NCBI GenBank assembly: GCA_001515955.1
Contig: LOES01000230.1
Span: 1-28,626, forward strand
Origin: Clostridia bacterium BRH_c25
GTDB taxonomy: Bacteria; Bacillota_A; Clostridia; Lutisporales; Lutisporaceae
Direction: 5' to 3'
Length of the DNA stretch: 28,626 nt
Shown here piece after piece: positions 1 through 6,023 of this stretch (position 1 is the first letter of the stretch; every line of letters starts with the position of its first letter). The position numbers were made by a program, and so were the translations under genes. Below the pieces are notes generated by a model. The model ran no database searches and had not been told where the DNA came from. It saw nothing but the letters and a program-made list of their open reading frames with translations.

Positions 1-24
1 CGAGATACGAGATTCGAGATGCGA
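1..24. repeat. short tandem heptamer CGAGATN
   Basis: CGAGAT recurs at a 7-base step (CGAGATA, CGAGATT, CGAGATG, then CGAG). A related sequence in reverse orientation, CGTATCTCGCATCTG, lies at 176-190. The stretch is non-coding and cut by the window edge, so the true copy number is unknown. Confidence 0.6.
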
Positions 25-120
25 GGAAAGCTCGGGTATTCCTTATAGGTCCAGGTATGTGTAACACGGAAGGACACGGCGAAAATTATATTGACATTAT
101 AGCTATATACAACCATATAT

Positions 121-147
121 GTCATCCTGAGCAACGCGAAGGATCTT
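121..147. repeat. intergenic repeat-like element (GTCATCCTGAGC...GAAGGATCTT)
   Basis: The sequence has an imperfect hairpin-like form, ATCC...GGAT around an AACGCG core. It resembles the GTCATCCTGAGCGAAGCGAAGGATCT-type intergenic repeats I know from many bacterial genomes. Only one copy occurs in this window, so the repeat status rests on recall and not on a second copy here. Confidence 0.4.
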
Positions 148-188
148 TGACCCTTAAGCAATACCCAGACATCCCCGTATCTCGCATC

Positions 189-216
189 TGCGCACGCTAG
201 TGCGCATTCTTGTCTT
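189..216 (+). terminator. hairpin with T-rich tail
   Basis: A perfect 7-bp stem (TGCGCAC / GTGCGCA) around the loop GCTA is followed by TTCTTGTCTT. It could end a gene lying left of the window or be part of the repeat-rich element at 1-206. It immediately precedes the conserved control sequence at 211-306. Confidence 0.45.
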
Positions 217-306
217 GTAACATTTATTAACATATTCGAAACAAACTTTAAAGATATTGCAAAAGCCCTGTAATATCCCTCCAGTATAATTGATTATGAA
301 AGGAGG
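211..306 (+). promoter_or_regulatory. control sequence copy A (paired with 3636-3731)
   Basis: This 96-bp block aligns without gaps to 3636-3731, with about 79 identical positions by hand count. It contains GTAACA (217-222), TTAACA (227-232) and GAAACA (238-243), repeats with a 10-11 bp period. It also has TTGCAA (257-262), TATAAT (285-290) and a fully conserved end that includes AAAGGAGG. TTGCAA and TATAAT are 22 bp apart, so no normal sigma-A -35 is present. Phased direct repeats plus a bare -10 suit activation by an OmpR/PhoB-type regulator such as the one at 1172. TGTAAC-N15-CGAA could also be read as an ECF-sigma promoter. It lies upstream of the lipoprotein gene at 425. Confidence 0.6.
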
Positions 307-424
307 GACGAGCTACCCCGAAAAACAATGTTAAATGTTCGAATATTATAAACGAGAGGTATGGGGGAACAAAAGATACATGGTTAGGAATAGTGTTTAA
401 ATGTTCCGGAAAGGAGAAATGAAC

Positions 425-841
425 ATGGTTAAAAATAAGAAGTTTATGGTTATATTTGCAGTTTTCATATTGAGTGCTGCTTTATTAACCGGTTGTAGCA
501 CCTTTACAGAAGGAGAAATCGGACAGGAGGAGCCAGGAATAAGCGATTCTGGAGCTCCCACTGACAATGAGCAAGCAACAACCGGCAACCAAGCGGATGA
601 GGTCCAAGCTACTGCCAATGCCAACGGTGTATTAAAGTCATTCGATGCCGATACCGGTTTGATTACACTTGTTACCCAAAGTGGTGATAATCTGGAGCTT
701 AAGGTTACCGGTGAGAGCAAGATTCTTATAAGCACATCTCCCGCGGCACTTGATCAATTAGCTACTATAATTGGTTCCGAGGTTAGTGTGGATTACCATG
801 ATGAAACGAAAACTGTGACGGCTATTAGTATCAAGAATTAA
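425..841 (+). CDS. small secreted lipoprotein of unknown function
   Basis: I do not recognise a specific family for this 138-residue protein. The N-terminus has basic residues, a hydrophobic stretch at about 6-20 and the lipobox LTGC (Cys about 24), so a lipid-anchored extracytoplasmic protein is expected. Residues 25-65 are a low-complexity Glu/Thr/Asn/Gln/Ala linker. The C-terminal 70 residues are beta-strand-like (GVLKSFDADTGLITLV...), as in small beta-barrel lipoprotein domains. I chose the ATG at 425 because AAGGAGA at 411-417 lies about 7 bases upstream; the ATGs at 401 and 419 are badly placed relative to it. The gene lies between control copy A and the two-component system, so it may be a target or sensor accessory of that system (inference). 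Confidence 0.75.
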   Translation: MVKNKKFMVIFAVFILSAALLTGCSTFTEGEIGQEEPGISDSGAPTDNEQATTGNQADEVQATANANGVLKSFDADTGLITLVTQSGDNLELKVTGESKILISTSPAALDQLATIIGSEVSVDYHDETKTVTAISIKN

Positions 842-888
842 AGCAAAAGCTTTCTTTGATGCGGGATAGAATAGCGGATAGGAAAAAG

Positions 889-917
889 CTGAGAAACGAA
901 CTGTTTCTCAGTCTTTT
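889..917 (+). terminator. rho-independent terminator after the lipoprotein gene
   Basis: A perfect 9-bp stem CTGAGAAAC / GTTTCTCAG with loop GAACT is followed by TCTTTTCT. It separates the lipoprotein gene from the two-component operon. Confidence 0.75.
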
Positions 918-1171
918 CTGGTTGTTCAAGGTGGATTTGAGATCAACTGCTGCCTTTCTTTTCAGGAGGCTGTTGTACCAGTACCAAAAACATTTATAGG
1001 CGGAACAGTATCCAGGAAGGTATAGAATTTCTTCTGGACTGAAGCTGTATACCTGACTGTTAATATCGGAAAATCAAGAAGGTGCTGGATGCGTAATGGA
1101 AATTTTTTTAAGTTTTCCGGCTTCTACTAATATGGTAATATGGAAAGAAAGGCCGCTGAGGGGGAGAAATA
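918..1171. other. intergenic stretch without an intact gene
   Basis: I see no intact ORF, tRNA or convincing promoter here. Short stretches in different frames read VPVPKTFIGGTV (about 968-1010) and EAVYLTVNIGKS (about 1040-1075). They faintly recall copper-amine-oxidase-like stalk domains, so a decayed gene is possible but not demonstrated. The ribosome-binding site of the response regulator (GAGGGGGAGAAAT) lies at the right end. Confidence 0.35.
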
Positions 1172-1885
1172 ATGCCGTATTTGGGTAAGGTTTTGGTTGT
1201 CGATGACGATCAAAACGTACTGGAACTGGTTAAGTTATATGGTGAAAGAGAAGGTTTTGAAGTCATCGGGGTAAACGACGGTGATCTGGTGATGCCAGCA
1301 TTCGACCGGGAGAATCCTGATGTGGTAATATTGGACATCATGCTTCCGGGTAAGGACGGGATTACACTGTGCCGCAATTTAAGGGCTGTACGCATGATTC
1401 CAATTATCATGCTTACAGCCAAGGGAGAAGAAGCGGACCGTGTTTTGGGACTGGAAATGGGGGCTGATGACTACGTTTCGAAACCTTTCAGCCCCAGGGA
1501 GTTGGTAGCCAGAATCAAGGCAGTACTGCGCCGTACCCAAACAACAGTTGACGCTTTGACGAACTGGAAATTGAAATATCAAGGGCTGGAAATTCAGGCC
1601 GATACTAGGAAGGTTTTGGTTAATGATGAGGAAATAGAAGTCACTCCAAAGGAATTCGATTTGCTCTATCACCTGGCTCAGAATCCTCGGCGGGTTTTCA
1701 CCAGAGATGAACTGCTGGCAGCTGTCTGGGGATATGACTACTTCGGTGATCAGCGTACGGTGGATGTCCACATCCGTAGGGTGAGGACGAAGCTGACGCC
1801 CTTGCCTCATGAATATTTGACAACTGTTTGGGGTGTGGGGTACCAGTTTACACCTCCTGTCAAAGGGGGTGAGACTATATCGTGA
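1172..1885 (+). CDS. OmpR/PhoB-family response regulator
   Basis: This is a 237-residue cytoplasmic DNA-binding regulator. The receiver domain (about 5-117) has the acidic DDD at 11-13, phospho-acceptor Asp55 in VVILDIMLPG, switch Thr82 and Lys104 in SKPF. The C-terminal winged helix (about 135-230) has the typical EVTPKEFDLLYHLAQNPRRV and RTVDVHIRRVRTKL stretches. The ATG at 1172 follows GAGGGGGAG. The gene overlaps the kinase start by four bases, so the two are co-translated. Arginine codons are 10 CGN to 8 AGR, unlike downstream core genes, which suggests a different compositional history. Direct repeats in copies A and B are candidate binding sites. No specific orthologue (PhoP, WalR and others) can be assigned from sequence reading alone. 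Confidence 0.95.
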   Translation: MPYLGKVLVVDDDQNVLELVKLYGEREGFEVIGVNDGDLVMPAFDRENPDVVILDIMLPGKDGITLCRNLRAVRMIPIIMLTAKGEEADRVLGLEMGADDYVSKPFSPRELVARIKAVLRRTQTTVDALTNWKLKYQGLEIQADTRKVLVNDEEIEVTPKEFDLLYHLAQNPRRVFTRDELLAAVWGYDYFGDQRTVDVHIRRVRTKLTPLPHEYLTTVWGVGYQFTPPVKGGETIS

Positions 1886-3471
1886 ATACCTATCTAAGAC
1901 AGGCTGGAGAAAGATTTCAACGGGTAATCCGTGGCATGAATGGTTTCTGGCTCATTATTAAACGCTTGCTGCAGAGACTATTCAACAAAAATATTTACAC
2001 AAGGATACTGTTTACCAATGTAACAGCCTTTGTCATCGGTTTGACTGCCCTGATGATATTTTCCAGCTTTGTGGTGAAACAGATAACATATGATCAGGTC
2101 CAACAGGACTTGTTACGTAAGGCCAAGCGAGTAAACTTTGCCTTACTGCACCAAACGGACCGGGCATGGGGGGGGCTACCTGAGGGAAAAAATAGCGATC
2201 AAGTCCAGGGTAGACAGGATATGTTGAAATTTTTGGCTGATATTTTTGACACCAGGATTACGGTCTTTAACAAGGAAGGAAACATTGTGGGCACCTCCGC
2301 GGAGCAGGAAGTGGTGCCCGGCAGCAAGGTAGAGGCAAAATTGGTCGAAATACTCACCAAAGGTGAAACTGCAATTACCCGAACAGTGGAGCAGGAAACA
2401 GGGCAGATCACCTTTATTGCCGTTGTCCCCATGGGGAACAACAAGGACGCTATTGAAAACGGCATTTTACTAGAAACGAAGCCGTCCAATCTCGACCTTG
2501 CTTTAAACAAAATGCGTTTGTACCTGGTTATCGGAGGGATGGTCATACTGGTGATTTTCATTTTCATTTCTGTTTACCTGGCCATGCACATTTCCAGGCC
2601 GATTTCCCGTTTGGCCACCACTGTGGCGGAAATCAGCAGGGGGAGTGATGTTTTGAGTGTTGAGGACGAGCCCCTGGATGAAATCAATCTTCTTGCCGGC
2701 CAGCTCAATAAACTGACGGTAAGACTACAAAAGATGCAGGCAGAAAGCCGCAGGATGGAAGAAGAAAGAGCCCAGCTATTTGGCGAGATATCCCATGAGT
2801 TGCGTACTCCTCTGACATCCGTTCAGGGCTTTGTTGAGGCTATCCGCGACGGAATGGTGCAGGATGAAGCTTTACTGGAGAGGTATTTAGATACGATTTA
2901 TACTCAAACGGTTCATATTGCCAGGCTGGTAGATGATATATTGGCATTAAGCCGACTGGAAAGCGGTAATATCACCGTAGAAAAACTGCCGGTGGACTTG
3001 ATTGCCCTAACCCAAGGTGTTGTCATGTCCATGGAGGCTGTAGCCAATAGCTTGAATATCTCAATCCTGTTGGAGAGGAAAATAGAAAAGGCGGTCGTGA
3101 TCGGGGACGCTGACCGAATGGAACAGATTATCAGGAATCTTCTGAAGAATGCTGTCAGGGCCACGGAGAATGGCACCATCAGGGTTGGCGTGGAGACCCG
3201 GCAAGGTGAAGTGGTACTGACCATTGAGGATAATGGTATTGGCATAGCACCCGAGGACCTGTCACATATCTGGGACAGGTTTTACCGGGTAAAGAATCAG
3301 CGTGTCAATCACATACAGGAAAAAGGGAGTGGTCTTGGGCTGGTGATTGTTAAAAAGCTGGTCCAGTTACAAGGCGGCAACATAGATGTTACAAGCCAGT
3401 TGGGGAAGGGAACGATTTTTTACATAAGTTTCCCTTCTTTTGACCAGAAACAGGTAATAGCCCCTGGCTAA
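1882..3471 (+). CDS. membrane sensor histidine kinase
   Basis: This 529-residue protein is the partner of the overlapping response regulator; GTG at 1882 shares GTGA with its stop. TM1 lies at about 43-65, an extracytoplasmic sensor loop at about 66-211, TM2 at about 212-234 and a HAMP domain at about 235-288. The HisKA motif is GEISHELRTP with phospho-His305. The HATPase domain has N-box NLLKNAV (Asn419, Asn423), G1 DNGIGI (450-455), F-box-like WDRFYR and G2 GSGLGL (482-487). All catalytic motifs look intact. The sensor loop resembles a PAS-like/CHASE-type extracellular domain (TVFNKEGNIVGTS), but the ligand is unknown. A strong terminator follows, so the operon is regulator plus kinase only. 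Confidence 0.95.
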   Translation: MNTYLRQAGERFQRVIRGMNGFWLIIKRLLQRLFNKNIYTRILFTNVTAFVIGLTALMIFSSFVVKQITYDQVQQDLLRKAKRVNFALLHQTDRAWGGLPEGKNSDQVQGRQDMLKFLADIFDTRITVFNKEGNIVGTSAEQEVVPGSKVEAKLVEILTKGETAITRTVEQETGQITFIAVVPMGNNKDAIENGILLETKPSNLDLALNKMRLYLVIGGMVILVIFIFISVYLAMHISRPISRLATTVAEISRGSDVLSVEDEPLDEINLLAGQLNKLTVRLQKMQAESRRMEEERAQLFGEISHELRTPLTSVQGFVEAIRDGMVQDEALLERYLDTIYTQTVHIARLVDDILALSRLESGNITVEKLPVDLIALTQGVVMSMEAVANSLNISILLERKIEKAVVIGDADRMEQIIRNLLKNAVRATENGTIRVGVETRQGEVVLTIEDNGIGIAPEDLSHIWDRFYRVKNQRVNHIQEKGSGLGLVIVKKLVQLQGGNIDVTSQLGKGTIFYISFPSFDQKQVIAPG

Positions 3472-3557
3472 TAAAGACGGAGGGCATGTTTTTCTTTTGC
3501 TTTAGTCGACTATCTGGTGATAACGACCCAATATATTGTTAGCAGGTGGTTAAATAA

Positions 3558-3608
3558 AATACCAACAGTTCCCGGTTATTACTATCCGGAAGCTGTTGGT
3601 ATTTTTAT
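3558..3608 (+). terminator. terminator of the two-component operon
   Basis: An 11-bp perfect outer stem, AATACCAACAG (3558-3568) / CTGTTGGTATT (3593-3603), extends inward with a bulged TTCCCGG / CCGGAA pairing and is followed by TTTTTA. Confidence 0.85.
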
Positions 3609-3635
3609 GGCTTCGAGGTCTGTTTCCGGATTTCC

Positions 3636-3731
3636 TGTCTTGTAACATATTTTAATATTTTCGAAAAACATTTTTATAATCTTGCAAAAGCCTGGTAATA
3701 TTCTTCCATTATAATCGATTATGAAAGGAGG
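3636..3731 (+). promoter_or_regulatory. control sequence copy B (paired with 211-306)
   Basis: This is the gapless partner of 211-306. GTAACA (3642-3647), TTAATA (3652-3657) and GAAAAA (3663-3668) occupy the same phased positions. TTGCAA (3682-3687), TATAAT (3710-3715) and the terminal GATTATGAAAGGAGG are kept. The most conserved part is the right half, 40 of 46 bases from AAAAGCC to AAAGGAGG. It precedes the frameshifted small gene at 3755. Confidence 0.6.
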
Positions 3732-3754
3732 TGGTTAAAATCTCCGAGGAGGTG

Positions 3755-4018
3755 ATGAAGGTGTAATAAACTGAAAAAATTTGAAGTGAAACTTTGGGCT
3801 GTAGGAAAAGTTAATTCTCAAGCTTCAGCGGTAGAAGAAGCCCCCGCTGCCACTGATCAAGAGGAAACAGTTACTGATGCTGTCTATGGTCCCCTGCTCC
3901 CTCCGAGAAAGAAAAAGTGCACATTGGAGTCTACAAGAGGCTCATTAATTCATATGAGAAATTGCTGAACATCTACGAAAAGCTGTTAGATATTTTTAGA
4001 ACAATCTCCACCAATTAA
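3755..4018 (+). pseudogene. small gene broken by two apparent frameshifts
   Basis: Three successive frames read as one protein. ATG at 3755 gives MKV. After an extra base near 3764 the frame continues NKLKKFEVKLWAVGKV... through an Ala/Glu/Thr-rich linker to LLPP (about 3902). After a second shift, 3905-4018 gives EKEKVHIGVYKRLINSYEKLL..., ending ISTN and TAA. The joined product is about 87 residues with a Leu-rich amphipathic C-terminal helix. A GTG-started ORF at 3786-3968 covers only the middle segment and ends in unlikely residues. AGGAGGTG at 3747-3754 sits very close to the ATG, with another AAAGGAGG at 3724-3731. Either the gene is decayed or the sequence contains errors. I do not recognise the family. 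Confidence 0.5.
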
Positions 4019-4051
4019 CGGTATTACCCGAATAACAACATAGCTATTCTT

Positions 4052-4100
4052 GACGCCTGGCGCGGGTGTAAGATTCCTGGCGCCGGGCGTCTAAATTCTT
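4052..4100 (+). terminator. GC-rich hairpin after the broken gene
   Basis: GACGCCTGGCGC (4052-4063) pairs with GCGCCGGGCGTC (4080-4091) with a single G-T wobble. The tail is TAAATTCTTATT, a weak T-tract, so termination is likely but not certain. Confidence 0.5.
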
Positions 4101-4149
4101 ATTCATGATAGGGTATTGTTGAAAACTAAGGATTGATAGAGAACCTTAT

Positions 4150-4398
4150 TTGAGAGTCGTCACCGCTTCTGTTTCTGAGGACAATCCTAAAAAGAAAGGT
4201 TCAAGAATAGGTAATAGGATTCTGGTTGGAAAGGAGGGGCCTGAAATAAAAATTAGTAATATAAATTATAAAAAGCATAACAGGATGACGGTATGGCTCG
4301 CTATCGTCACTTCGTTTATAATAATTTCAGTTTCCGCATATAAAATCCACAGTACGGTAGTTTCTGCGATAATGCCTGAATCAAAACATGTCAACTAG
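4150..4398 (+). CDS. small single-pass membrane protein, unknown
   Basis: This ORF runs up to 82 residues from a TTG at 4150. The only clear structure is one membrane helix, MTVWLAIVTSFIIISVSAYKI (about residues 46-66). The start is uncertain. A strong AAAGGAGGGG at 4230-4239 lies inside the ORF with no ATG/GTG/TTG at normal distance, and ATG 4286 would give a protein of about 37 residues that is mostly membrane helix. The reading frame upstream looks protein-like (REPYLRVVTASVSE), so a longer ancestral gene is possible. The stop lies about 30 bases before the peptidoglycan-binding gene, so the two may be co-transcribed. Confidence 0.4.
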   Translation: MRVVTASVSEDNPKKKGSRIGNRILVGKEGPEIKISNINYKKHNRMTVWLAIVTSFIIISVSAYKIHSTVVSAIMPESKHVN

Positions 4399-4428
4399 CC
4401 TTGAAATCTAAACATGAGAGGAGGGCAT

Positions 4429-5517
4429 ATGCAAAAGAGAAAAATTATCTTTGCCGTGTTTTTTGTGGCTGTGCTATCGGTGGTTTTATTTATCGGCTCA
4501 AACCCGGTATCGGCTGCAAGTATACTATTGAAAAGCGGTATGAAGGGAGAGGCTGTTACCAGGCTGCAGCAGGATTTAAAGAAGCTTGGTTATTTCAGTG
4601 CAAGTCCTACCGGATATTATGGAGATATTACCATAAAAGCAGTGAAAAATCTGCAAAAAAGCCATGGAATTGCACGAGACGGAGTTGCAGGGAATGATAC
4701 ACTTTCACTCATTAACAGACTACTGGATGGGTCATCCGGTACCGCATCCGGAGGAACTTCCATTTCGATATCCGGTAAAGTTTTAAAAAAGGGTACGAGT
4801 GGAAAAGAGATCGTAAACCTGCAAAGCGACCTAAAAAAGCTTAGCCTCTTTACGCTTCAATCGACAGGATATTACGGTGATGCTACTGAAAAGGCGGTTA
4901 AAAACCTACAGAAAAAAAATGGCCTTTTGCAGGATGGAGTAGCGGGTAATGCAACCATTTCATTGATTAATAGGTTGCTTGGGGGAGCATCGAGCACCTC
5001 CTCGCGAGGTACTGCCAGGCAAACCAATTATCTTTTACCCTGGTTCAATGAAGTGTCGAAGATCTTCAAGATAGGCACAACCGCCACGGTATATGATATT
5101 GAAACCGGCTTGAGCTTCAAAGTCAAGAGGACATATGGTACCAATCATGCTGACTGTGAACCGCTCACTGCCAATGACACAAAAATAATGAAAAAGATCT
5201 ACAATGGCAGCTGGAGTTGGGGCCGCAGGGCAATTATTGCCACTGTTGGCAGCACGAAAATAGCCGCTTCCATGAATGGTATGCCGCATGCAGGAAGGGA
5301 CAATAAACCAGCAAATAAATACATAACCTCCAGGAGCGGCGGATACGGTGCGGGTACGAATTTAGATGCGGTAAAAGGAAACGGAATGGACGGCCAATTT
5401 TGTATTCATTTTTCCGGAAGCAAAACACACGGTACAAACAGGGTGGACAGCGGACACCAAGCTATGGTGAAAAAAGCCGCCGAATGGGCAAATGAAAAAC
5501 TAATAGCTATTTATTAA
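4429..5517 (+). CDS. secreted protein with two peptidoglycan-binding domains
   Basis: This 362-residue protein has a signal peptide (about 1-29, cleavage near VSA-A). Two PG_binding_1-type repeats lie at about 36-98 and 119-184, each with the LQxDLKKLxxF...GYYGDxTxKAVKNLQ and DGVAG pattern. A Gly/Ser linker leads to a C-terminal domain of about 165 residues. That domain has GxxMNGMPHAG and GNGMDGQFCIHFSGSKTHGTNRVDSGHQ, a conserved clostridial module usually annotated only with its PG-binding domains. The His/Asp-rich motifs suggest a metal-dependent wall hydrolase, but the chemistry is not established. ATG 4429 follows GAGGAGGG (4418-4425); ATG 4414 lies upstream of that site. A terminator follows. 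The expected role is in cell-wall remodelling outside the membrane. Confidence 0.85.
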   Translation: MQKRKIIFAVFFVAVLSVVLFIGSNPVSAASILLKSGMKGEAVTRLQQDLKKLGYFSASPTGYYGDITIKAVKNLQKSHGIARDGVAGNDTLSLINRLLDGSSGTASGGTSISISGKVLKKGTSGKEIVNLQSDLKKLSLFTLQSTGYYGDATEKAVKNLQKKNGLLQDGVAGNATISLINRLLGGASSTSSRGTARQTNYLLPWFNEVSKIFKIGTTATVYDIETGLSFKVKRTYGTNHADCEPLTANDTKIMKKIYNGSWSWGRRAIIATVGSTKIAASMNGMPHAGRDNKPANKYITSRSGGYGAGTNLDAVKGNGMDGQFCIHFSGSKTHGTNRVDSGHQAMVKKAAEWANEKLIAIY

Positions 5518-5523
5518 CTGACA

Positions 5524-5563
5524 GAGGTATGTGTGATAAAAAGTGGCATATACCTCCTTTTTC
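5524..5563 (+). terminator. terminator after the PG-binding gene
   Basis: The 10-bp stem GAGGTATGTG / CATATACCTC (one G-T wobble) is followed by CTTTTTCTTT. Confidence 0.75.
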
Positions 5564-5799
5564 TTTACTATAGTATTGGTACAATAGAAGTATTTTTTAG
5601 TCTTATTCAATAAAAGAAGAGCTAAATTTATAGTTTTCCTCAAAATCCTTAATAGCGAATTTGAGCAACAAAAAAACCACTCCTTTTCTTATAATTAGAT
5701 ACAAGAATCAAATGGTCGTATCATTAGCTTCCGTTTTTTCGGCGGATATTTGGTTTTTTGCCGGTGGAAAAGTGATGGAATCCTCATCATTATTTGCAA
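5564..5799. other. intergenic stretch, no gene supported
   Basis: This AT-rich sequence lies between a plus-strand terminator and the 3' end of the minus-strand tRNA. The ORF crossing it into the tRNA is an artefact. I see only short T-runs, with no clear hairpin that would terminate the tRNA transcript. Confidence 0.5.
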
Positions 5800-5876
5800 T
5801 GGTCGGGGCGACAGGATTTGAACCTGCGACCTCTTGGTCCCGAACCAAGCGCGCTACCAAGCTGCGCTACGCCCCG
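5800..5876 (-). tRNA. tRNA-Pro (anticodon CGG)
   Basis: On the minus strand the 5' CGGGGCG pairs with the 3' CGCCCCG in a perfect 7-bp acceptor stem, with discriminator A and an encoded CCA (5802-5800). The D-arm is GCGC-AGCTTGGTA-GCGC. The anticodon arm is CTTGG-TTCGGGA-CCAAG, placing CGG at positions 34-36. The T-arm contains GGTTCAAATCC. The total of 77 nt includes CCA. It reads CCG proline codons. Confidence 0.95.
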
Positions 5877-5891
5877 TAGTTAACAATATAA

Positions 5892-5920
5892 ATAATATAA
5901 CGAAATGATAATATTGTCAA
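5892..5920 (-). promoter_or_regulatory. sigma-A promoter of tRNA-Pro
   Basis: On the minus strand, TTGACA (5920-5915) is followed by a 17-bp spacer and TATTAT (5897-5892), about 15 bases before the tRNA 5' end. It is an exact -35 with a near-consensus -10. Confidence 0.8.
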
Positions 5921-6023
5921 TAGAATTTGCTTACAAAAATGTTTAATTAAAAAGGTGAAAGGGAATCAATTGTAGAATATAGTTAATAAACAAATAACTT
6001 TATGATAACTATGGAGGTGCTAT

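Noticed and set aside
1..24. Possible CRISPR or minisatellite from CGAGATN copies
   Set aside because: The unit is 7 bases with no spacers; it is a short tandem repeat only.
91..119. Promoter TTGACA-17-CATATA
   Set aside because: The -10 is poor and a hairpin with a T-rich tail follows before any gene; no gene would be served.
918..1171. Remnant of a copper-amine-oxidase-like stalk domain gene
   Set aside because: Only short similar-sounding stretches in changing frames; not strong enough to call a pseudogene.
4401..4697. ORF of 98 codons overlapping the start of the PG-binding gene
   Set aside because: It is a different frame over the signal peptide and first binding repeat of a well-supported gene.
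5661..5879. Plus-strand ORF of 72 codons ending [24 protein letters not shown]
   Set aside because: The C-terminal part is the antisense translation of the minus-strand tRNA-Pro, a familiar artefact.
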